A DNA stretch of 64,000 nt, taken from UBA3210 sp002363635. Its GTDB lineage: Bacteria > Bacillota_I > Bacilli_A > RFN20 > CAG-449. Below the pieces are notes generated by a model. It did not search any database. It saw only the letters and a list, made by a program, of their open reading frames with translations, and was not told where the DNA came from. Position 1 is the stretch's first letter. Each line of letters starts with the position of its first letter. Made by a program: the position numbers and the translations under genes. The DNA is taken from positions 194,028 to 258,027 of the forward strand of contig CAMPBT010000002.1 in assembly GCA_946641515.1 (NCBI GenBank), read 5' to 3'. Shown piece after piece: positions 15,582 through 25,695 of the stretch.

Positions 15582-17657
15582 CTAATCTACTAAATCGACT
15601 GAAATATCATGGATATAAAATGCTTTATCAGTATTGTTATCAATAACAATTTTTAATTTTCCTGATGAAGGTGTAGATAAAGCAAAATCTAAGCTTTGTA
15701 CTAAATTATCCTTATCATAATTGAGTGTTTTAGTACTTACTAAAGTATCTCCTACATAGATAGAAACATTGATTGTTGTCCCACTTCCAGGAGTTCCAGA
15801 GAAACGTACATTTGTAATCTTATTTTTATTATCAAATGCAAAATCAGATTCAGATTCTAAAGTAAATTTTTTAGTTAAATTTGTAGATTTTCCAATTTGT
15901 ACACCTTTAGTTTTATCACTAGATACATATTCAAAATTATCATAAGTTAAATTAAATTTAATCCCATTTAAAGTACAAGATTTTGCATCTATCGTAAAAT
16001 CATTTTTATCTGCAGTATATTGATATTCATAATTTTGAGAAGCATCATATTCTTTTACTTCAATACTATATGAATATGTCTCTTCCCCTCTAGTAATTGT
16101 TACTGTTTTAGTACCAATATCTGAAGCAGTAAATTCATAATTTTCTGGTATTGAGAAATTAAATTCTGATCTATCAGTAACCTCTTCTTTTGATAAATCT
16201 GTATATGTATCAAATAATTTTAATGTTGAAGTAGTAAATTTATCACCTACTTGATATTCATATGTCGCATTAGAAAATGCGAAATTCTTATAATTCTTTT
16301 CTGCAGTATGAAGTTTGTTTTGAGTAGATGATTTTAAAATATCTTGAATAGTACCTGCATTATCTTTTTTATTTCCATATACATAATCAATTAATTCAGG
16401 GAAGTCGACATATGGATTTCTATTAGTTTGATATTCATATACTCTTTGAGTATGTTGATATTCTTGATAATTAACATCAAAACTATCCGCCCAAGAAATA
16501 ATTGTAGAAGCATTACCAAATGCACCTTTATTAGTTGCAGTTACTTGATCCATTTCTGCATATTCTTCTTGAATAGATAAATCATCATAACATGTATCCA
16601 TATATAAGATTGCACGTGCTAGTCTACCTTTATCTTCATCAGCAGGTTCAAAGTTTTTATCACCTTTTACATAATTTGTAGTAGCATCCCCTGCTTCACC
16701 AAAATTTAGATTACCTCTAGAAGTATTACCTGTCATTTCAGATGCGAATAAATTATGGAAATCAGAAGCAACACCTCCATTTCCTTCGCTTGAATAATTA
16801 TAGTCGACAGTTGTTGGAGTAAATTCTTTTGTATTACTACCAACTTTAAATGTAATAACTGGCGAGGAATAAGATATTTCTAAAGAACTTAACGCGCCTA
16901 AATTTTTGCTTGCTTTTGACGATTTTGTATATACATAAACATTTTCTTTATTGGTATAAACAATTTCACTATCATTTTCAAATCCATCACAATATCCTTC
17001 AAAACCGTTTTTATAAATAGCATAGAAACGAGTTCCTCTTATAGATACTGAACTTAATTGATAAATAGAATTAAGTTTAATTTTCTTAGGATTCTTAGTT
17101 TTTGCAGTTACTGAATATGAACTTACATAGTGTCCCATTAAAGATTGGCAGAAAGCATGTTCTCTATTCCAACCGCCAGTTCCGTATCCAGCAGTAAAAT
17201 ATGTAGGAATATCTTTTGAAGAATATACCTGATCAAGCATATCGAAATTATATTGTGATACGTCTGCGACTGTATTCACTTCCCAGTTACCTGAGTATTT
17301 TTGTTTTTTAATATTTTTAGAAATCAATGCATGAAGTTGGTTCTTTAAATCTTCTCCATTAGTCCATGAAGATAACGAAGAATAATATCCTCCATAATAA
17401 TCATTAATATCCTTAGAATAATTAATTATTTCTTCTTCACTCGATGCTTCAGATGAATTTTCTCCACTTGAAGATGAATTAATTTCTTCTTCACTCAATT
17501 CTTCTGATGAACTTTCTTGATTTGATGATGAACTAGAAACTTCTGAAATTGGATTTTCAGACCTATTAACAGGATTTACATTAGTCCCAGTAGGTGAGCA
17601 TGATGCTAATGTTGAGATGCCAAGCATTGCAGTAATTATAAGTAGTTTTGTTTTCAT
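15582..17657 (-). CDS. Secreted lipoprotein nuclease of the endonuclease I family
   Basis: 691 residues. A signal peptide ends in the lipobox LASC (Cys20), followed by a low-complexity Ser/Glu linker to about residue 80. The nuclease domain spans roughly 85-430: NREHAFCQSLMGHY, then ASDFHNLFASEMTGNTSRGNLNFG and KGRLARAILYMDT, in the order of endonuclease I/BsmI-type extracellular DNases, where the His-Asn residues bind the metal. The C-terminal 250 residues are beta-rich, Ig-like and a possible carbohydrate- or surface-binding module. It probably degrades extracellular DNA at the cell surface for nucleotide scavenging, which fits Upp and DeoC elsewhere in the window. It is transcribed alone. 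Confidence 0.82.
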   Translation of the reverse strand: MKTKLLIITAMLGISTLASCSPTGTNVNPVNRSENPISEVSSSSSNQESSSEELSEEEINSSSSGENSSEASSEEEIINYSKDINDYYGGYYSSLSSWTNGEDLKNQLHALISKNIKKQKYSGNWEVNTVADVSQYNFDMLDQVYSSKDIPTYFTAGYGTGGWNREHAFCQSLMGHYVSSYSVTAKTKNPKKIKLNSIYQLSSVSIRGTRFYAIYKNGFEGYCDGFENDSEIVYTNKENVYVYTKSSKASKNLGALSSLEISYSSPVITFKVGSNTKEFTPTTVDYNYSSEGNGGVASDFHNLFASEMTGNTSRGNLNFGEAGDATTNYVKGDKNFEPADEDKGRLARAILYMDTCYDDLSIQEEYAEMDQVTATNKGAFGNASTIISWADSFDVNYQEYQHTQRVYEYQTNRNPYVDFPELIDYVYGNKKDNAGTIQDILKSSTQNKLHTAEKNYKNFAFSNATYEYQVGDKFTTSTLKLFDTYTDLSKEEVTDRSEFNFSIPENYEFTASDIGTKTVTITRGEETYSYSIEVKEYDASQNYEYQYTADKNDFTIDAKSCTLNGIKFNLTYDNFEYVSSDKTKGVQIGKSTNLTKKFTLESESDFAFDNKNKITNVRFSGTPGSGTTINVSIYVGDTLVSTKTLNYDKDNLVQSLDFALSTPSSGKLKIVIDNNTDKAFYIHDISVDLVD

Positions 17658-17738
17658 TTTTCCCCCAAAAAATATTATTTATACATAAATAATAACAAAT
17701 TTTTATCATAAGAAAAAGACCCCTCTTCACCTAATAAA

Positions 17739-18056
17739 TTAAATTACATTAAGTGTTAAAAGGTCTTCGAATGATATTTTAGTTTTTACAACTACTAAAT
17801 ATCTTAATTCTGGATTAAATTGAGATACTAAGCCTTCTATTTCTATATATGCTTCTCCATCAAAATATCTAGCTTTTACCATATCTCCTTTATGAAGCTT
17901 AGTTAATGATTCATTTAATAAACTTATCTCTTCTTCGTTTAATTCTTTCTTTTCAATTACTACTCTTTCTTTTTCTTTCAATGCTTCTTTTAATCCTGTA
18001 AGAGCATCAAATGGTAAGAAGAGTTTTGCACGGTCTGCTCTTGAATTAGTCGCCAT
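17739..18056 (-). CDS. YolD-like protein
   Basis: 105 residues with the YolD pattern: a short basic N-terminus, LFLPFDALTGLKEAL, a charged helix, then a beta-rich half with GDMVKARYFDGEAYIEIEG. YolD-like proteins are usually encoded directly beside Y-family polymerases of the UvrX/YqjW type. The start overlaps the polymerase gene by 11 bases, so the two are coupled. The role in translesion synthesis is inferred from this pairing. Confidence 0.82.
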   Translation of the reverse strand: MATNSRADRAKLFLPFDALTGLKEALKEKERVVIEKKELNEEEISLLNESLTKLHKGDMVKARYFDGEAYIEIEGLVSQFNPELRYLVVVKTKISFEDLLTLNVI

Positions 18057-19302
18057 TATGTCCTCCTACTAATTTATTTCTTTTTGGAGTAGTTGCTCCT
18101 TCTAATAAATTCATTCCTCTTAAGACAGAATTCTTTCCATATTTTGCTTTAATCTCTACTAAAGTCTTTTGTAATTTTTCATCTTTTTTTATCTTAGTAG
18201 GATCTGTAAATAAATCATATTGTTCATAGATTTCATCTTTGACATTTCCAAAGCCAATATTAATTCTTCTAATTGGAGTATTTAAAATTGTAGTATTATC
18301 AAAAATGGTTAAAAAATATGGTAAAAAGTACTCATAGCTATTTGTAATATTAGTTAGATGTAATGAGCCTCCTGTTGGTTTATGTAGGTCTTTAGAATAA
18401 CCAATTGACAAAGAGATATCTGACGCTACTAAATGTTTATCAGTTAAATCTAAACATGCTAACTCTACCATTTCTTTTACTACTAATCTTGCTTTTTCCC
18501 AAGTATAATCTTCAAATAAAACTTGTCCGCTAGAAATTGATTTATTTTGTGATTTATAAGCTTTAATTTGAGCTATTGTTGTAGGTTCTTTTCCCCAAGC
18601 ATGATCAATTAAAAATTCAGCGTTAATTCCAAATTCTCTATATAGTAATTTAGGGTCAGTTTTAGTAATACCTTCCATATCACGTATTCCCATACGATCT
18701 AGTCTTTTTACTATTCCTCTACCAATCTGCCAAAAATCAGTTAATGGGGTATGGTGCCATAAGGTTTCTTTATATTTCTCTTCATCTAATACCCCAATAT
18801 GTGATGCGACATGTTTTGCTGTAATATCTAAGGCTACTTTGCATAAATATAGATTAGTACCAATACCTGCAGTAGCAGTTATTCCGTATGTATCATAAAT
18901 ATCTTTCATAATTTTTTTTGCAAGTTCTTCTGCAGTCATGTTGTACATCTTCAAATACTTAGTGACATCCATAAAAGCTTCATCAATTGAATATACATGA
19001 ATATCTTCTTTAGCAATGTATTTTAAATATATTGCATATATATTTGCAGAATATTTAATGTATAAATTCATTCTTGGCATTGCTTTTATGTATTTAATAG
19101 TTGAAGGAATTTCAAATATCCTACATCTATTATGAACACCTAATTCTTTCATCCTAGGTGAAACAGCTAAACATATAGTTCCGTTTCCTCTTGTAGGGTC
19201 TGCCACGACTAAAGGTGTAGTAAAAGGATTTAATCCTCTTTCTACACATTCTACGGAAGCATAAAAAGTTTTCAAATCAATGCAAAGATATGTTCTATTC
19301 AT
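18046..19302 (-). CDS. Y-family DNA polymerase (UmuC/UvrX type)
   Basis: 418 residues. CIDLKTFYASVECVERGLNP at the start carries the first catalytic Asp and the steric-gate region, YSIDEAFMDV (about 105-114) holds the catalytic Asp-Glu pair, and TATAGIGTNLYLCKVA is the following palm motif. The little-finger domain follows. Such enzymes copy damaged DNA with low fidelity. Pairing with YolD is typical of the Firmicutes SOS mutagenesis cassette, although I could not find a convincing LexA site in the upstream 60 bases. Confidence 0.9.
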   Translation of the reverse strand: MNRTYLCIDLKTFYASVECVERGLNPFTTPLVVADPTRGNGTICLAVSPRMKELGVHNRCRIFEIPSTIKYIKAMPRMNLYIKYSANIYAIYLKYIAKEDIHVYSIDEAFMDVTKYLKMYNMTAEELAKKIMKDIYDTYGITATAGIGTNLYLCKVALDITAKHVASHIGVLDEEKYKETLWHHTPLTDFWQIGRGIVKRLDRMGIRDMEGITKTDPKLLYREFGINAEFLIDHAWGKEPTTIAQIKAYKSQNKSISSGQVLFEDYTWEKARLVVKEMVELACLDLTDKHLVASDISLSIGYSKDLHKPTGGSLHLTNITNSYEYFLPYFLTIFDNTTILNTPIRRINIGFGNVKDEIYEQYDLFTDPTKIKKDEKLQKTLVEIKAKYGKNSVLRGMNLLEGATTPKRNKLVGGHNGD

Positions 19303-19317
19303 ATTTAAAATTATATC

Positions 19318-19346
19318 AAAAAAGATTAGGTTTTGTCCTAATCTTG
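19318..19346 (-). terminator. Terminator after the methyltransferase gene
   Basis: On the minus strand AAGATTAGG and CCTAATCTT pair perfectly and are followed by T residues. Confidence 0.82.
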
Positions 19347-19368
19347 TAATGGTGAATTTTATATGTGC

Positions 19369-20166
19369 TTATTTTTGGACAATATCCAATAAATGAGCGC
19401 TGAAACCTAACATTTCTCTTCTTTCACAAATAGTTAAGTGATATTTGATATATTCTTCAAAAACTTCTTTAGTCATTTTATTTAAATCGACTCTAAAATA
19501 ATCTGCTAAAGTATCTGAAGAAATTAGTTTAATTCTTTTTAATGATGATTTTTCATTTAATCTATCAATATCTTCAATTCTTACCATTGAATATAAATCA
19601 TCTTCTTTTGGTAAATAATGATATGAGTCATCTACTCTACCTTCTTCTTTAGCAGCAAGAATATTACCTTTAATAAAGCCATAACTAATTACTGCATATT
19701 CATTCATATAGTAAGAAGTTAAAATATAACCATCTTTTTTAACTACTCTTTTTGCTTCTTCTAATACTTTTAAACGATCTTCTTCACTAAATAGATGATA
19801 CATAGGTCCAAAAATTAAAACCACATCAAAAGATTCATCATCAAATCTAGATAAATCTAAAGCGTTACCTTGATAAGCTTCTAAATCTTTATCCTTTTTA
19901 ATGATTTGGTCTAAGTTGTGTTGTACTAATTCTAAAGCAGTAACTTTATATCCTTGCTTCTTATAATAAATAGAATATCTACCAGTACCTGCTCCAACAT
20001 CTAAAATCTTTTTTGTTTTATCGTTATTTAATACTTCATCAATATATTTTAAGTTAGTAACAAATTCAACAGTACCGTGTCTAGTTGTTAAACGATGGTC
20101 TTCATCAAAATGTTCGTAATAGTCATCTAATAAAGAAATTTTTGTATTTGTTCTTTGAAAATTCAT
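19369..20166 (-). CDS. Class I SAM-dependent methyltransferase
   Basis: 265 residues. The SAM-binding motif I, ILDVGAGTGRYSIYY, is at about 58-72. VTALELVQHN with its acidic residue, and FDVVLIFGPMYHLF at the fourth strand, complete the Rossmann-like fold. The substrate cannot be told; family members act on small molecules or macromolecules. It follows the EEP gene by 2 bases and so forms a two-gene unit with it. Confidence 0.85.
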   Translation of the reverse strand: MNFQRTNTKISLLDDYYEHFDEDHRLTTRHGTVEFVTNLKYIDEVLNNDKTKKILDVGAGTGRYSIYYKKQGYKVTALELVQHNLDQIIKKDKDLEAYQGNALDLSRFDDESFDVVLIFGPMYHLFSEEDRLKVLEEAKRVVKKDGYILTSYYMNEYAVISYGFIKGNILAAKEEGRVDDSYHYLPKEDDLYSMVRIEDIDRLNEKSSLKRIKLISSDTLADYFRVDLNKMTKEVFEEYIKYHLTICERREMLGFSAHLLDIVQK

Positions 20167-20168
20167 AT

Positions 20169-20945
20169 TTAAATCTCTATTTCAGCATATACACCGTAAT
20201 GGTCTGATACCCTTTCTTCCTTAAATACTACCTCATATTTATTAACTTTATAAGGTTTATTAACAAAGATGTGATCAATTTGATGATCTAATGCTGTTTT
20301 TAAGAATGGTGCAGCATCTAATATTCCTGGAAAAGTAGGATTTTTAGTAGGATCAATACCTGCTAAATCTGAAGCTTCAATTAATCCAGTTTCTTTAATC
20401 TTCTTAATGTAAGAAGAATTGTAAGGTACGTTAAAATCTCCTGCACAAATTGAAATGTGACGAGGATTAATTACATTAAGAAAATTTGCAAGTTGTGAAT
20501 CAAGTTTTTCACTTTCTGAATCCCAGCCTAAATGAGTAGTAATTAAATCTACTTGTTGACCGTTGATATCAACATTTACTAAAAGTGCAGTTCTTGTCTG
20601 CCAGTTATAATAATCTTTAGATTTTGATAAATAATATGAATCTGAATAAATAATTGGATATTTTGAAACGATTGCTAAACCTTCATCATATTTATCAAAT
20701 CCTCTTTTCTTATAACGATAATCATAATTATATTTACGTTTTAATTTTGGAAAAATTGATAATAATTGGTTACTAGTTTTAATGTTATTAGTATAAATAG
20801 GATCTTCGCTAATTTGACCTACTTCTTGGAAGAATATAATATCTACTTCTCTTTCGTTGATAAAGTTTGCAATGATTTTATTCTTCTTTTCAATTTCCTT
20901 TTCTTGTAAGGTATGTAAGTTTAAAGTTAATATTTTAAGTTTCAT
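20169..20945 (-). CDS. Endonuclease/exonuclease/phosphatase (EEP) family protein
   Basis: 258 residues. The N-terminal LKILTLNLHTLQ and DIIFFQEVGQ carry the Asn and Glu metal ligands; THLGWDSE, AGDFNVPYNS and VSDHYGVYAEI are the remaining motifs in order. No signal peptide or membrane segment is present. Substrates of this family range from DNA to phospholipids and inositol phosphates; with no partner domain none is favoured. It is the first gene of a two-gene unit with the methyltransferase. Confidence 0.87.
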   Translation of the reverse strand: MKLKILTLNLHTLQEKEIEKKNKIIANFINEREVDIIFFQEVGQISEDPIYTNNIKTSNQLLSIFPKLKRKYNYDYRYKKRGFDKYDEGLAIVSKYPIIYSDSYYLSKSKDYYNWQTRTALLVNVDINGQQVDLITTHLGWDSESEKLDSQLANFLNVINPRHISICAGDFNVPYNSSYIKKIKETGLIEASDLAGIDPTKNPTFPGILDAAPFLKTALDHQIDHIFVNKPYKVNKYEVVFKEERVSDHYGVYAEIEI

Positions 20946-21083
20946 AACTTTCCCTCGTGTTGATTAATTATTCTGAATATAAAAATACTAGATTTTTTTA
21001 TACGAGTCAAATGTTTTACATTTGTTAAATATTATATTAATATAAATGATAGATTTCTTAATTATGACTTTTCTTTCATAAAG

Positions 21084-21113
21084 TTGAAGATAATCTTTGT
21101 ACTGTAGTATAAT
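21084..21113 (+). promoter_or_regulatory. Promoter of ktrBA
   Basis: TTGAAG (21084-21089), 18 bases, TATAAT (21108-21113). The leader of about 40 bases shows no c-di-AMP (ydaO) riboswitch fold. Confidence 0.6.
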
Positions 21114-21158
21114 ATAAATCGTAATTAAAAATACTTTTTAATTATAAAGGAAAAATAT

Positions 21159-22484
21159 ATGTTTAAAAAAATACGTAAACTAACCACTACACAAGTTATT
21201 GCTTTAGGATATATTGCAATGATTTTAGTTGGCACTTTATTATTAATTTTTCCTTTTTCTAATAACAAATGGGCCTGGACAAATCCTTTAGATGTTATAT
21301 TTACTATAGTTTCTTCAATAACTGGCTCAGGTTTAGTTTTATACGACACAGCTGATTATTGGAATATCTACGGCCAAATTGTTATCTTACTCTTTATTCA
21401 AATTGGCGGTATTGGATTTATGACTCTTGTCTCTTCTCTAGGCTTATTCATGAAGAGAAAAATAAATTTATACGAAAGAAAAGCTTTAATGCAATCTGCT
21501 GGTAACTTTCAGCCTTCAGGTATCGTTGCTTTAGTTAAGAAAATCATGATTATTACTTTTACAGTTGAACTTATTTCAACAGGATTAATTATGATTAGGA
21601 CTGTCCCTGCATTTGGTTTACTAAATGGTTTCTGGCAAGCTTTATTTATCTCTGTCTCATCATTCTGTACTGCAGGTATTGATGTAATGCCTGGTACATT
21701 TACATCATTAACATATTTCGAAGGTGATTGGTTAATCTCTATTGTATTATCACTAGAAATGTTTATCGGTGCATTAGGTTTCTTAGTAATTAACGATGTT
21801 TTCTCTTCAAAAGGAAAATGGAAGAAATTACATTTACATTCAAAGATTGTCTTAATTACATCTACTACAATGTGTTTAGTAGCATTTGTATTAATCTTCT
21901 TATTTGAAAAAGATTACACATCAGAAGGTTTAGCGGATGCATTATTTAACACAATATCTGGTAACGCGACAGGATTTAACTCAGTTGTTATTTCTAACAT
22001 GACTCAAGCATCTAAAATGGTTCTTGCCTTAATCATGTTCGTCGGTGGATCTCCAGGTTCTACAGCAGGTGGTATTAAAACTACTACATTTGTTGTCTTA
22101 TTATTCTCTTTACTCAACGGGGCAACTAAATCCTCAACTCTTACAATCGGAAATAGATCAATCAATAAGAACGCTGCAAAACAAGCTTCTGCAATCTTCT
22201 TCTTATATATAAGCGCAATATTCATTGGTACAACAATCATCCTTGCTTCCGATAACTCTCTAGCAATGGATGGAGTTATCTTTGAATGTGTATCTGCAGT
22301 TGATAATGTTGGCTTATCACTTGGGGTAACTTCATTAATCAAGAATAATACAATTGCAAAATTTGTCTTAACAATTCTTATGTATATCGGTCGTATCGGC
22401 CCAGTCACAACAATTTCTTTAGTTAAAGATAAAGAAGACGATGGTTCAATCATCGCTCCAACAGAAGAAATATTACTTGGATAG
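21159..22484 (+). CDS. ktrB: Potassium uptake channel subunit KtrB
   Basis: 441 residues, four M1-P-M2 repeats. The selectivity-filter glycines are visible in each pore loop: SSITGSGLVL, SSFCTAGIDV, SGNATGFNSV and SAVDNVGLSL. KtrB forms the membrane ion-conducting dimer, gated by the KtrA ring, and normally depends on sodium. AAAGGA precedes the ATG, and the gene is followed 12 bases later by ktrA. Confidence 0.93.
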   Translation: MFKKIRKLTTTQVIALGYIAMILVGTLLLIFPFSNNKWAWTNPLDVIFTIVSSITGSGLVLYDTADYWNIYGQIVILLFIQIGGIGFMTLVSSLGLFMKRKINLYERKALMQSAGNFQPSGIVALVKKIMIITFTVELISTGLIMIRTVPAFGLLNGFWQALFISVSSFCTAGIDVMPGTFTSLTYFEGDWLISIVLSLEMFIGALGFLVINDVFSSKGKWKKLHLHSKIVLITSTTMCLVAFVLIFLFEKDYTSEGLADALFNTISGNATGFNSVVISNMTQASKMVLALIMFVGGSPGSTAGGIKTTTFVVLLFSLLNGATKSSTLTIGNRSINKNAAKQASAIFFLYISAIFIGTTIILASDNSLAMDGVIFECVSAVDNVGLSLGVTSLIKNNTIAKFVLTILMYIGRIGPVTTISLVKDKEDDGSIIAPTEEILLG

Positions 22485-22496
22485 GAGGAAAATAAT

Positions 22497-23159
22497 ATGA
22501 AATCAATCTTAGTAATCGGTTTAGGTAACTTTGGTAAAAACCTAGCATACAAGCTCCAAGAGCTTGGCAATGATGTCATGGTCATTGATAGTAACGAAAA
22601 GAAGATTCAAGCAGTCGCTAATGACTTTACAGAAGCTTTCACAGGTGACTGTACAAATGAAGCTGTTATCTCTTCACTAGGTGTTAATAACTTCGATATT
22701 TGTTATGTAACAACTGGTGGCTCTTTCCAAGCATCACTTGAAATTACATCATTATTAAAAGAACATGGTGCTAAATATATCGTCTCTAAAGCAACTCAAG
22801 AAATGCAAGCAAAATTCTTAAAGCAAATTGGCGCAAATGAAGTTGTTTATCCAGAAAAAGATATGGCATTAAAGATGGCAATTAAGCACAATGCTGATTC
22901 AGTATTTGATTACATACAACTCGGTGATGAATATGCTTTATACGAAGTTCCAGTTCCAAAAGTTTGGATTGGCAAAACATTAAAAGAACTCAACATCCGT
23001 AAAGAATTTGGAGTTAACGTTATTTCTATTACAAATGACGATGGAAAATACCTTTTAGCAATGCCTGATTATAAATTTGAAGAAAACGATCACATCTTAT
23101 TACTTGGTAGACAAGATGAATTAAAATCTACATCAAAGGCATTAAAGAAATTATCTTAA
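22497..23159 (+). CDS. ktrA: Potassium uptake regulatory subunit KtrA
   Basis: 220 residues. An N-terminal RCK/TrkA-N Rossmann domain (VIGLGNFGKNLAYKL; the acidic DS pair after MVID) binds ATP/ADP or NAD. The C-terminal TrkA-C domain (about 135-215) is where c-di-AMP binds in characterised homologues. KtrA forms the octameric gating ring on KtrB. AGGAGG lies 8 bases before its ATG. Confidence 0.93.
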   Translation: MKSILVIGLGNFGKNLAYKLQELGNDVMVIDSNEKKIQAVANDFTEAFTGDCTNEAVISSLGVNNFDICYVTTGGSFQASLEITSLLKEHGAKYIVSKATQEMQAKFLKQIGANEVVYPEKDMALKMAIKHNADSVFDYIQLGDEYALYEVPVPKVWIGKTLKELNIRKEFGVNVISITNDDGKYLLAMPDYKFEENDHILLLGRQDELKSTSKALKKLS

Positions 23160-23166
23160 TCTATAT

Positions 23167-23194
23167 GACTTACCTTATGGTAAGTCTTTTTTTT
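23167..23194 (+). terminator. Terminator of ktrBA
   Basis: GACTTACC (23167-23174) pairs with GGTAAGTC (23179-23186), loop TTAT, then eight T. Confidence 0.9.
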
Positions 23195-23200
23195 GCAAAA

Positions 23201-23222
23201 GAAAAAGGAGATTTCTCTCCTC
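23201..23222 (-). terminator. Terminator of the S41 protease gene
   Basis: On the minus strand GGAGA-GAAA-TCTCC is a tetraloop hairpin followed by T residues. Confidence 0.7.
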
Positions 23223-23235
23223 TTATAAATATTTA

Positions 23236-25323
23236 TTAAGCAGCTTGATTATTTAAACTTGCAACGATTTCTGCAACTTTTTCTATATCAACGATATCTG
23301 CATATGATGCTTCAGCGTCAACTTCAATACCGTATTCATATACAGTTCTATTTTTGTCCGCATCATATAAAGCAATTGTATTCATAGATGAAGTAGAAAT
23401 TGAATAACCATCACTTAAGGCAAATGGCATAATTGAGCAAGCTCCACCACCTGACTTTTGACCAATAATCTTGTAGCCTGCTTGTTTTGCAACTGCTGCA
23501 AATTCATTAGCGCATGAATAAGTATTACCTGATGTTAATACAAAGAATTTATATTTATCTGAATATGATTTATTTTCTCTGCCTTCATCTTTTCTACCTG
23601 TTTCAACGTTATAAACACTTTCTTCATCAACATTTAATAATTGATTCCATCCGCCGTATTTAACATCATCAACAATGAAGCCTAATGCTTTAATACCTGC
23701 AGCAATATTACCGCCACCATTGTTAGAAACGTCAATAACAACATTTTCTACTTCTGGTTTAGATGAGATTTCATCAAATGCTTTTTTGAATAACCAATAT
23801 GTATCATATAAATACGCTTCATCTGATACAATCTTTTCGTCATTTTCATCTAATACAAATTCGCCATTTTCATCAGTTACATAGATATCAACATCATCAG
23901 CAGTTGAGAATTCATCGAATTTTAATACTGCTGTTTTTCCATCTTCTGAGTACTTTAAGAATTTTGCATGGAATGTATCTGGGTTTTCCATATAATATGT
24001 AACACCTTCTTCAAATGCAGTTATTTCAACAGGAGCTGGTCCTTCCCCTGTTTGAACATAATAAGTTGCATTTTCATCAAATACAGCGTCTGCAGGTACT
24101 TCAACAATTTGATCGTTAACCCATGCAGATTTTGCTAAAGCATCATCCATATCCCAATATGAATAGAGTAAAGATAGTTGTCTTTCACCTAACTGTGAAA
24201 GGCTAGTTAATTTAAATGCATTATTTCCAACAAACATTGATTCAGCAGTTGAATATGAATGGCCTTCATCTAAAACTAGATAAATTAATTGAGCGTAACC
24301 TGTTGAGTTCTTTCCAGGATCTGTAGATAAAATATTTGCAATTGCTTCTGGATTCTTTGCTTCAAAATATTCTTTTGCGGAACTATAAAGAACATCGTTA
24401 TCACCCTTAGGAATTCTCTTTAAACCATAGTAGTAATCATATACAAAGTATAACTGATTGAGAACATCTTCTCTTTCTTCAGCAGTTTGTCCACCTGATT
24501 TACCTAATGTAGATGATGTGAAATATTTATTCGCATCTTCTTTAGAGACATTTGCCCATGACATATATGTTGCAACGAATTCATCGCCATTGAAATAAAT
24601 ATTGACGTAATTCTGTGAACAGAAAATAAAGTTCATAACCCAGAATGGAACTAATGTTTTATTATCTTCTCCATCTTTGTATGAAACAAAATCTGCTCCA
24701 TAATCTTTTAAAGAAACCTTAATTGGTTCAGGATCTTTATCTTCTAATGTTGACCAATATTTTGATCTATCTTGTGAATAATGGTTAGAATAGTTAATAC
24801 CTTGCTGTTCAACTGTGTTATATAAGAAATATGCATCATATGTGATTTCATCTTTTTCTGTATCGATAGTAAATCCATATGAGTATTCTCCATCTTCATC
24901 TTTAATATCCCATTTTGCAACAATGCCATTATCAGTTGAAGTGAATGATGTGACTGAACCATCTGCACCAGTCATATCGTAATAACCATCTAATGATTTG
25001 AAAAAATTTTCAACATCAACATATAAAAGTGATTCATGTGATGATGAGCCTGTTAAATAGTAGCCATCTAATGATTCACCTTTTATGTCATAATAAGATG
25101 TTAAATTAACAAGTCCAAATGATTTCTTAGTTAATTTTACTTTTTCAACCTTTTCTGATGAGTTTCCTTCTTCGCTTGAACTAACATTTTCAGCACTTGA
25201 GCTTACGTCTCCACTATTATCCAGTGGTAAGGATGAATTCTCAAATGAATCTCCTTTTCCCCCACATGAAACTAATGATGAAAGTAAGACAAAAGATGCC
25301 AAAAGCAACTTTGCTTTTTTCAT
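23236..25323 (-). CDS. Lipoprotein of the S41 (tail-specific protease) family
   Basis: 695 residues. The signal peptide ends in the lipobox LVSC (Cys20), followed by a Ser/Glu-rich linker. The protease core is in the last third: NVVIDVSNNGGGNIAAG, then FVLTSGNTYSCANEFAAVAK, where the Ser of TYS is the expected nucleophile, then IIGQKSGGGACSI. The unusual feature is a long insertion between the linker and the core (about 60-450) without a recognisable PDZ domain. It is anchored outside the membrane, and the substrate is unknown. It shares the SSS-EE linker style with the endonuclease lipoprotein. Confidence 0.82.
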   Translation of the reverse strand: MKKAKLLLASFVLLSSLVSCGGKGDSFENSSLPLDNSGDVSSSAENVSSSEEGNSSEKVEKVKLTKKSFGLVNLTSYYDIKGESLDGYYLTGSSSHESLLYVDVENFFKSLDGYYDMTGADGSVTSFTSTDNGIVAKWDIKDEDGEYSYGFTIDTEKDEITYDAYFLYNTVEQQGINYSNHYSQDRSKYWSTLEDKDPEPIKVSLKDYGADFVSYKDGEDNKTLVPFWVMNFIFCSQNYVNIYFNGDEFVATYMSWANVSKEDANKYFTSSTLGKSGGQTAEEREDVLNQLYFVYDYYYGLKRIPKGDNDVLYSSAKEYFEAKNPEAIANILSTDPGKNSTGYAQLIYLVLDEGHSYSTAESMFVGNNAFKLTSLSQLGERQLSLLYSYWDMDDALAKSAWVNDQIVEVPADAVFDENATYYVQTGEGPAPVEITAFEEGVTYYMENPDTFHAKFLKYSEDGKTAVLKFDEFSTADDVDIYVTDENGEFVLDENDEKIVSDEAYLYDTYWLFKKAFDEISSKPEVENVVIDVSNNGGGNIAAGIKALGFIVDDVKYGGWNQLLNVDEESVYNVETGRKDEGRENKSYSDKYKFFVLTSGNTYSCANEFAAVAKQAGYKIIGQKSGGGACSIMPFALSDGYSISTSSMNTIALYDADKNRTVYEYGIEVDAEASYADIVDIEKVAEIVASLNNQAA

Positions 25324-25486
25324 AGTATTTTCTCCTTATGTTTTAATTTGATTATCATTCTAACCGCAATTGTTTCAGTTGTAAATCATTTTTTTTACAT
25401 TTTTTGAAAAAAATTTTCAGTCCGTTTTTTGGCACCTTATGATAATAACAATTATGTTATTATACTCTCACAAAAAGGAGTTTATT

Positions 25487-25687
25487 ATGGAATACTATAT
25501 GAGTGAAAATAATGTTGTTTTAAGATTAATTCGTTCTCCGCTAGGAAATAATTACTTTGAGGTATATTCAAAAAACTCTTGGATTACAGAATCCTCAATT
25601 ACTTATGATGACTGGGTAAAAAGAAAAATCTCTTTAACACCATTAAAAGCAGATAAATTAAATAAAGTACTTAAAAAGAGGAGTTAG
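25487..25687 (+). CDS. Small hypothetical protein
   Basis: 66 residues from the ATG that follows AAAAAGGAG; an upstream in-frame start would include the ribosome-binding site. The protein has no membrane segment and no cysteines: an N-terminal beta-like half (VVLRLIRSPLGNNYFEVYSKNSW) and a basic C-terminal helix ending KVLKKRS. No family recognised. It converges with the nitroreductase gene, leaving an 8-base gap. Confidence 0.6.
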   Translation: MEYYMSENNVVLRLIRSPLGNNYFEVYSKNSWITESSITYDDWVKRKISLTPLKADKLNKVLKKRS

Positions 25688-25695
25688 TGCTCCTC

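Noticed and set aside
19260..19302. LexA box at the Y-family polymerase gene
   Set aside because: Only one half, GAACATAT, is present and it lies inside the coding sequence; the second half does not match.
20946..21158. c-di-AMP riboswitch before ktrB
   Set aside because: The leader after the promoter is only about 40 bases and lacks the conserved ydaO-type elements.
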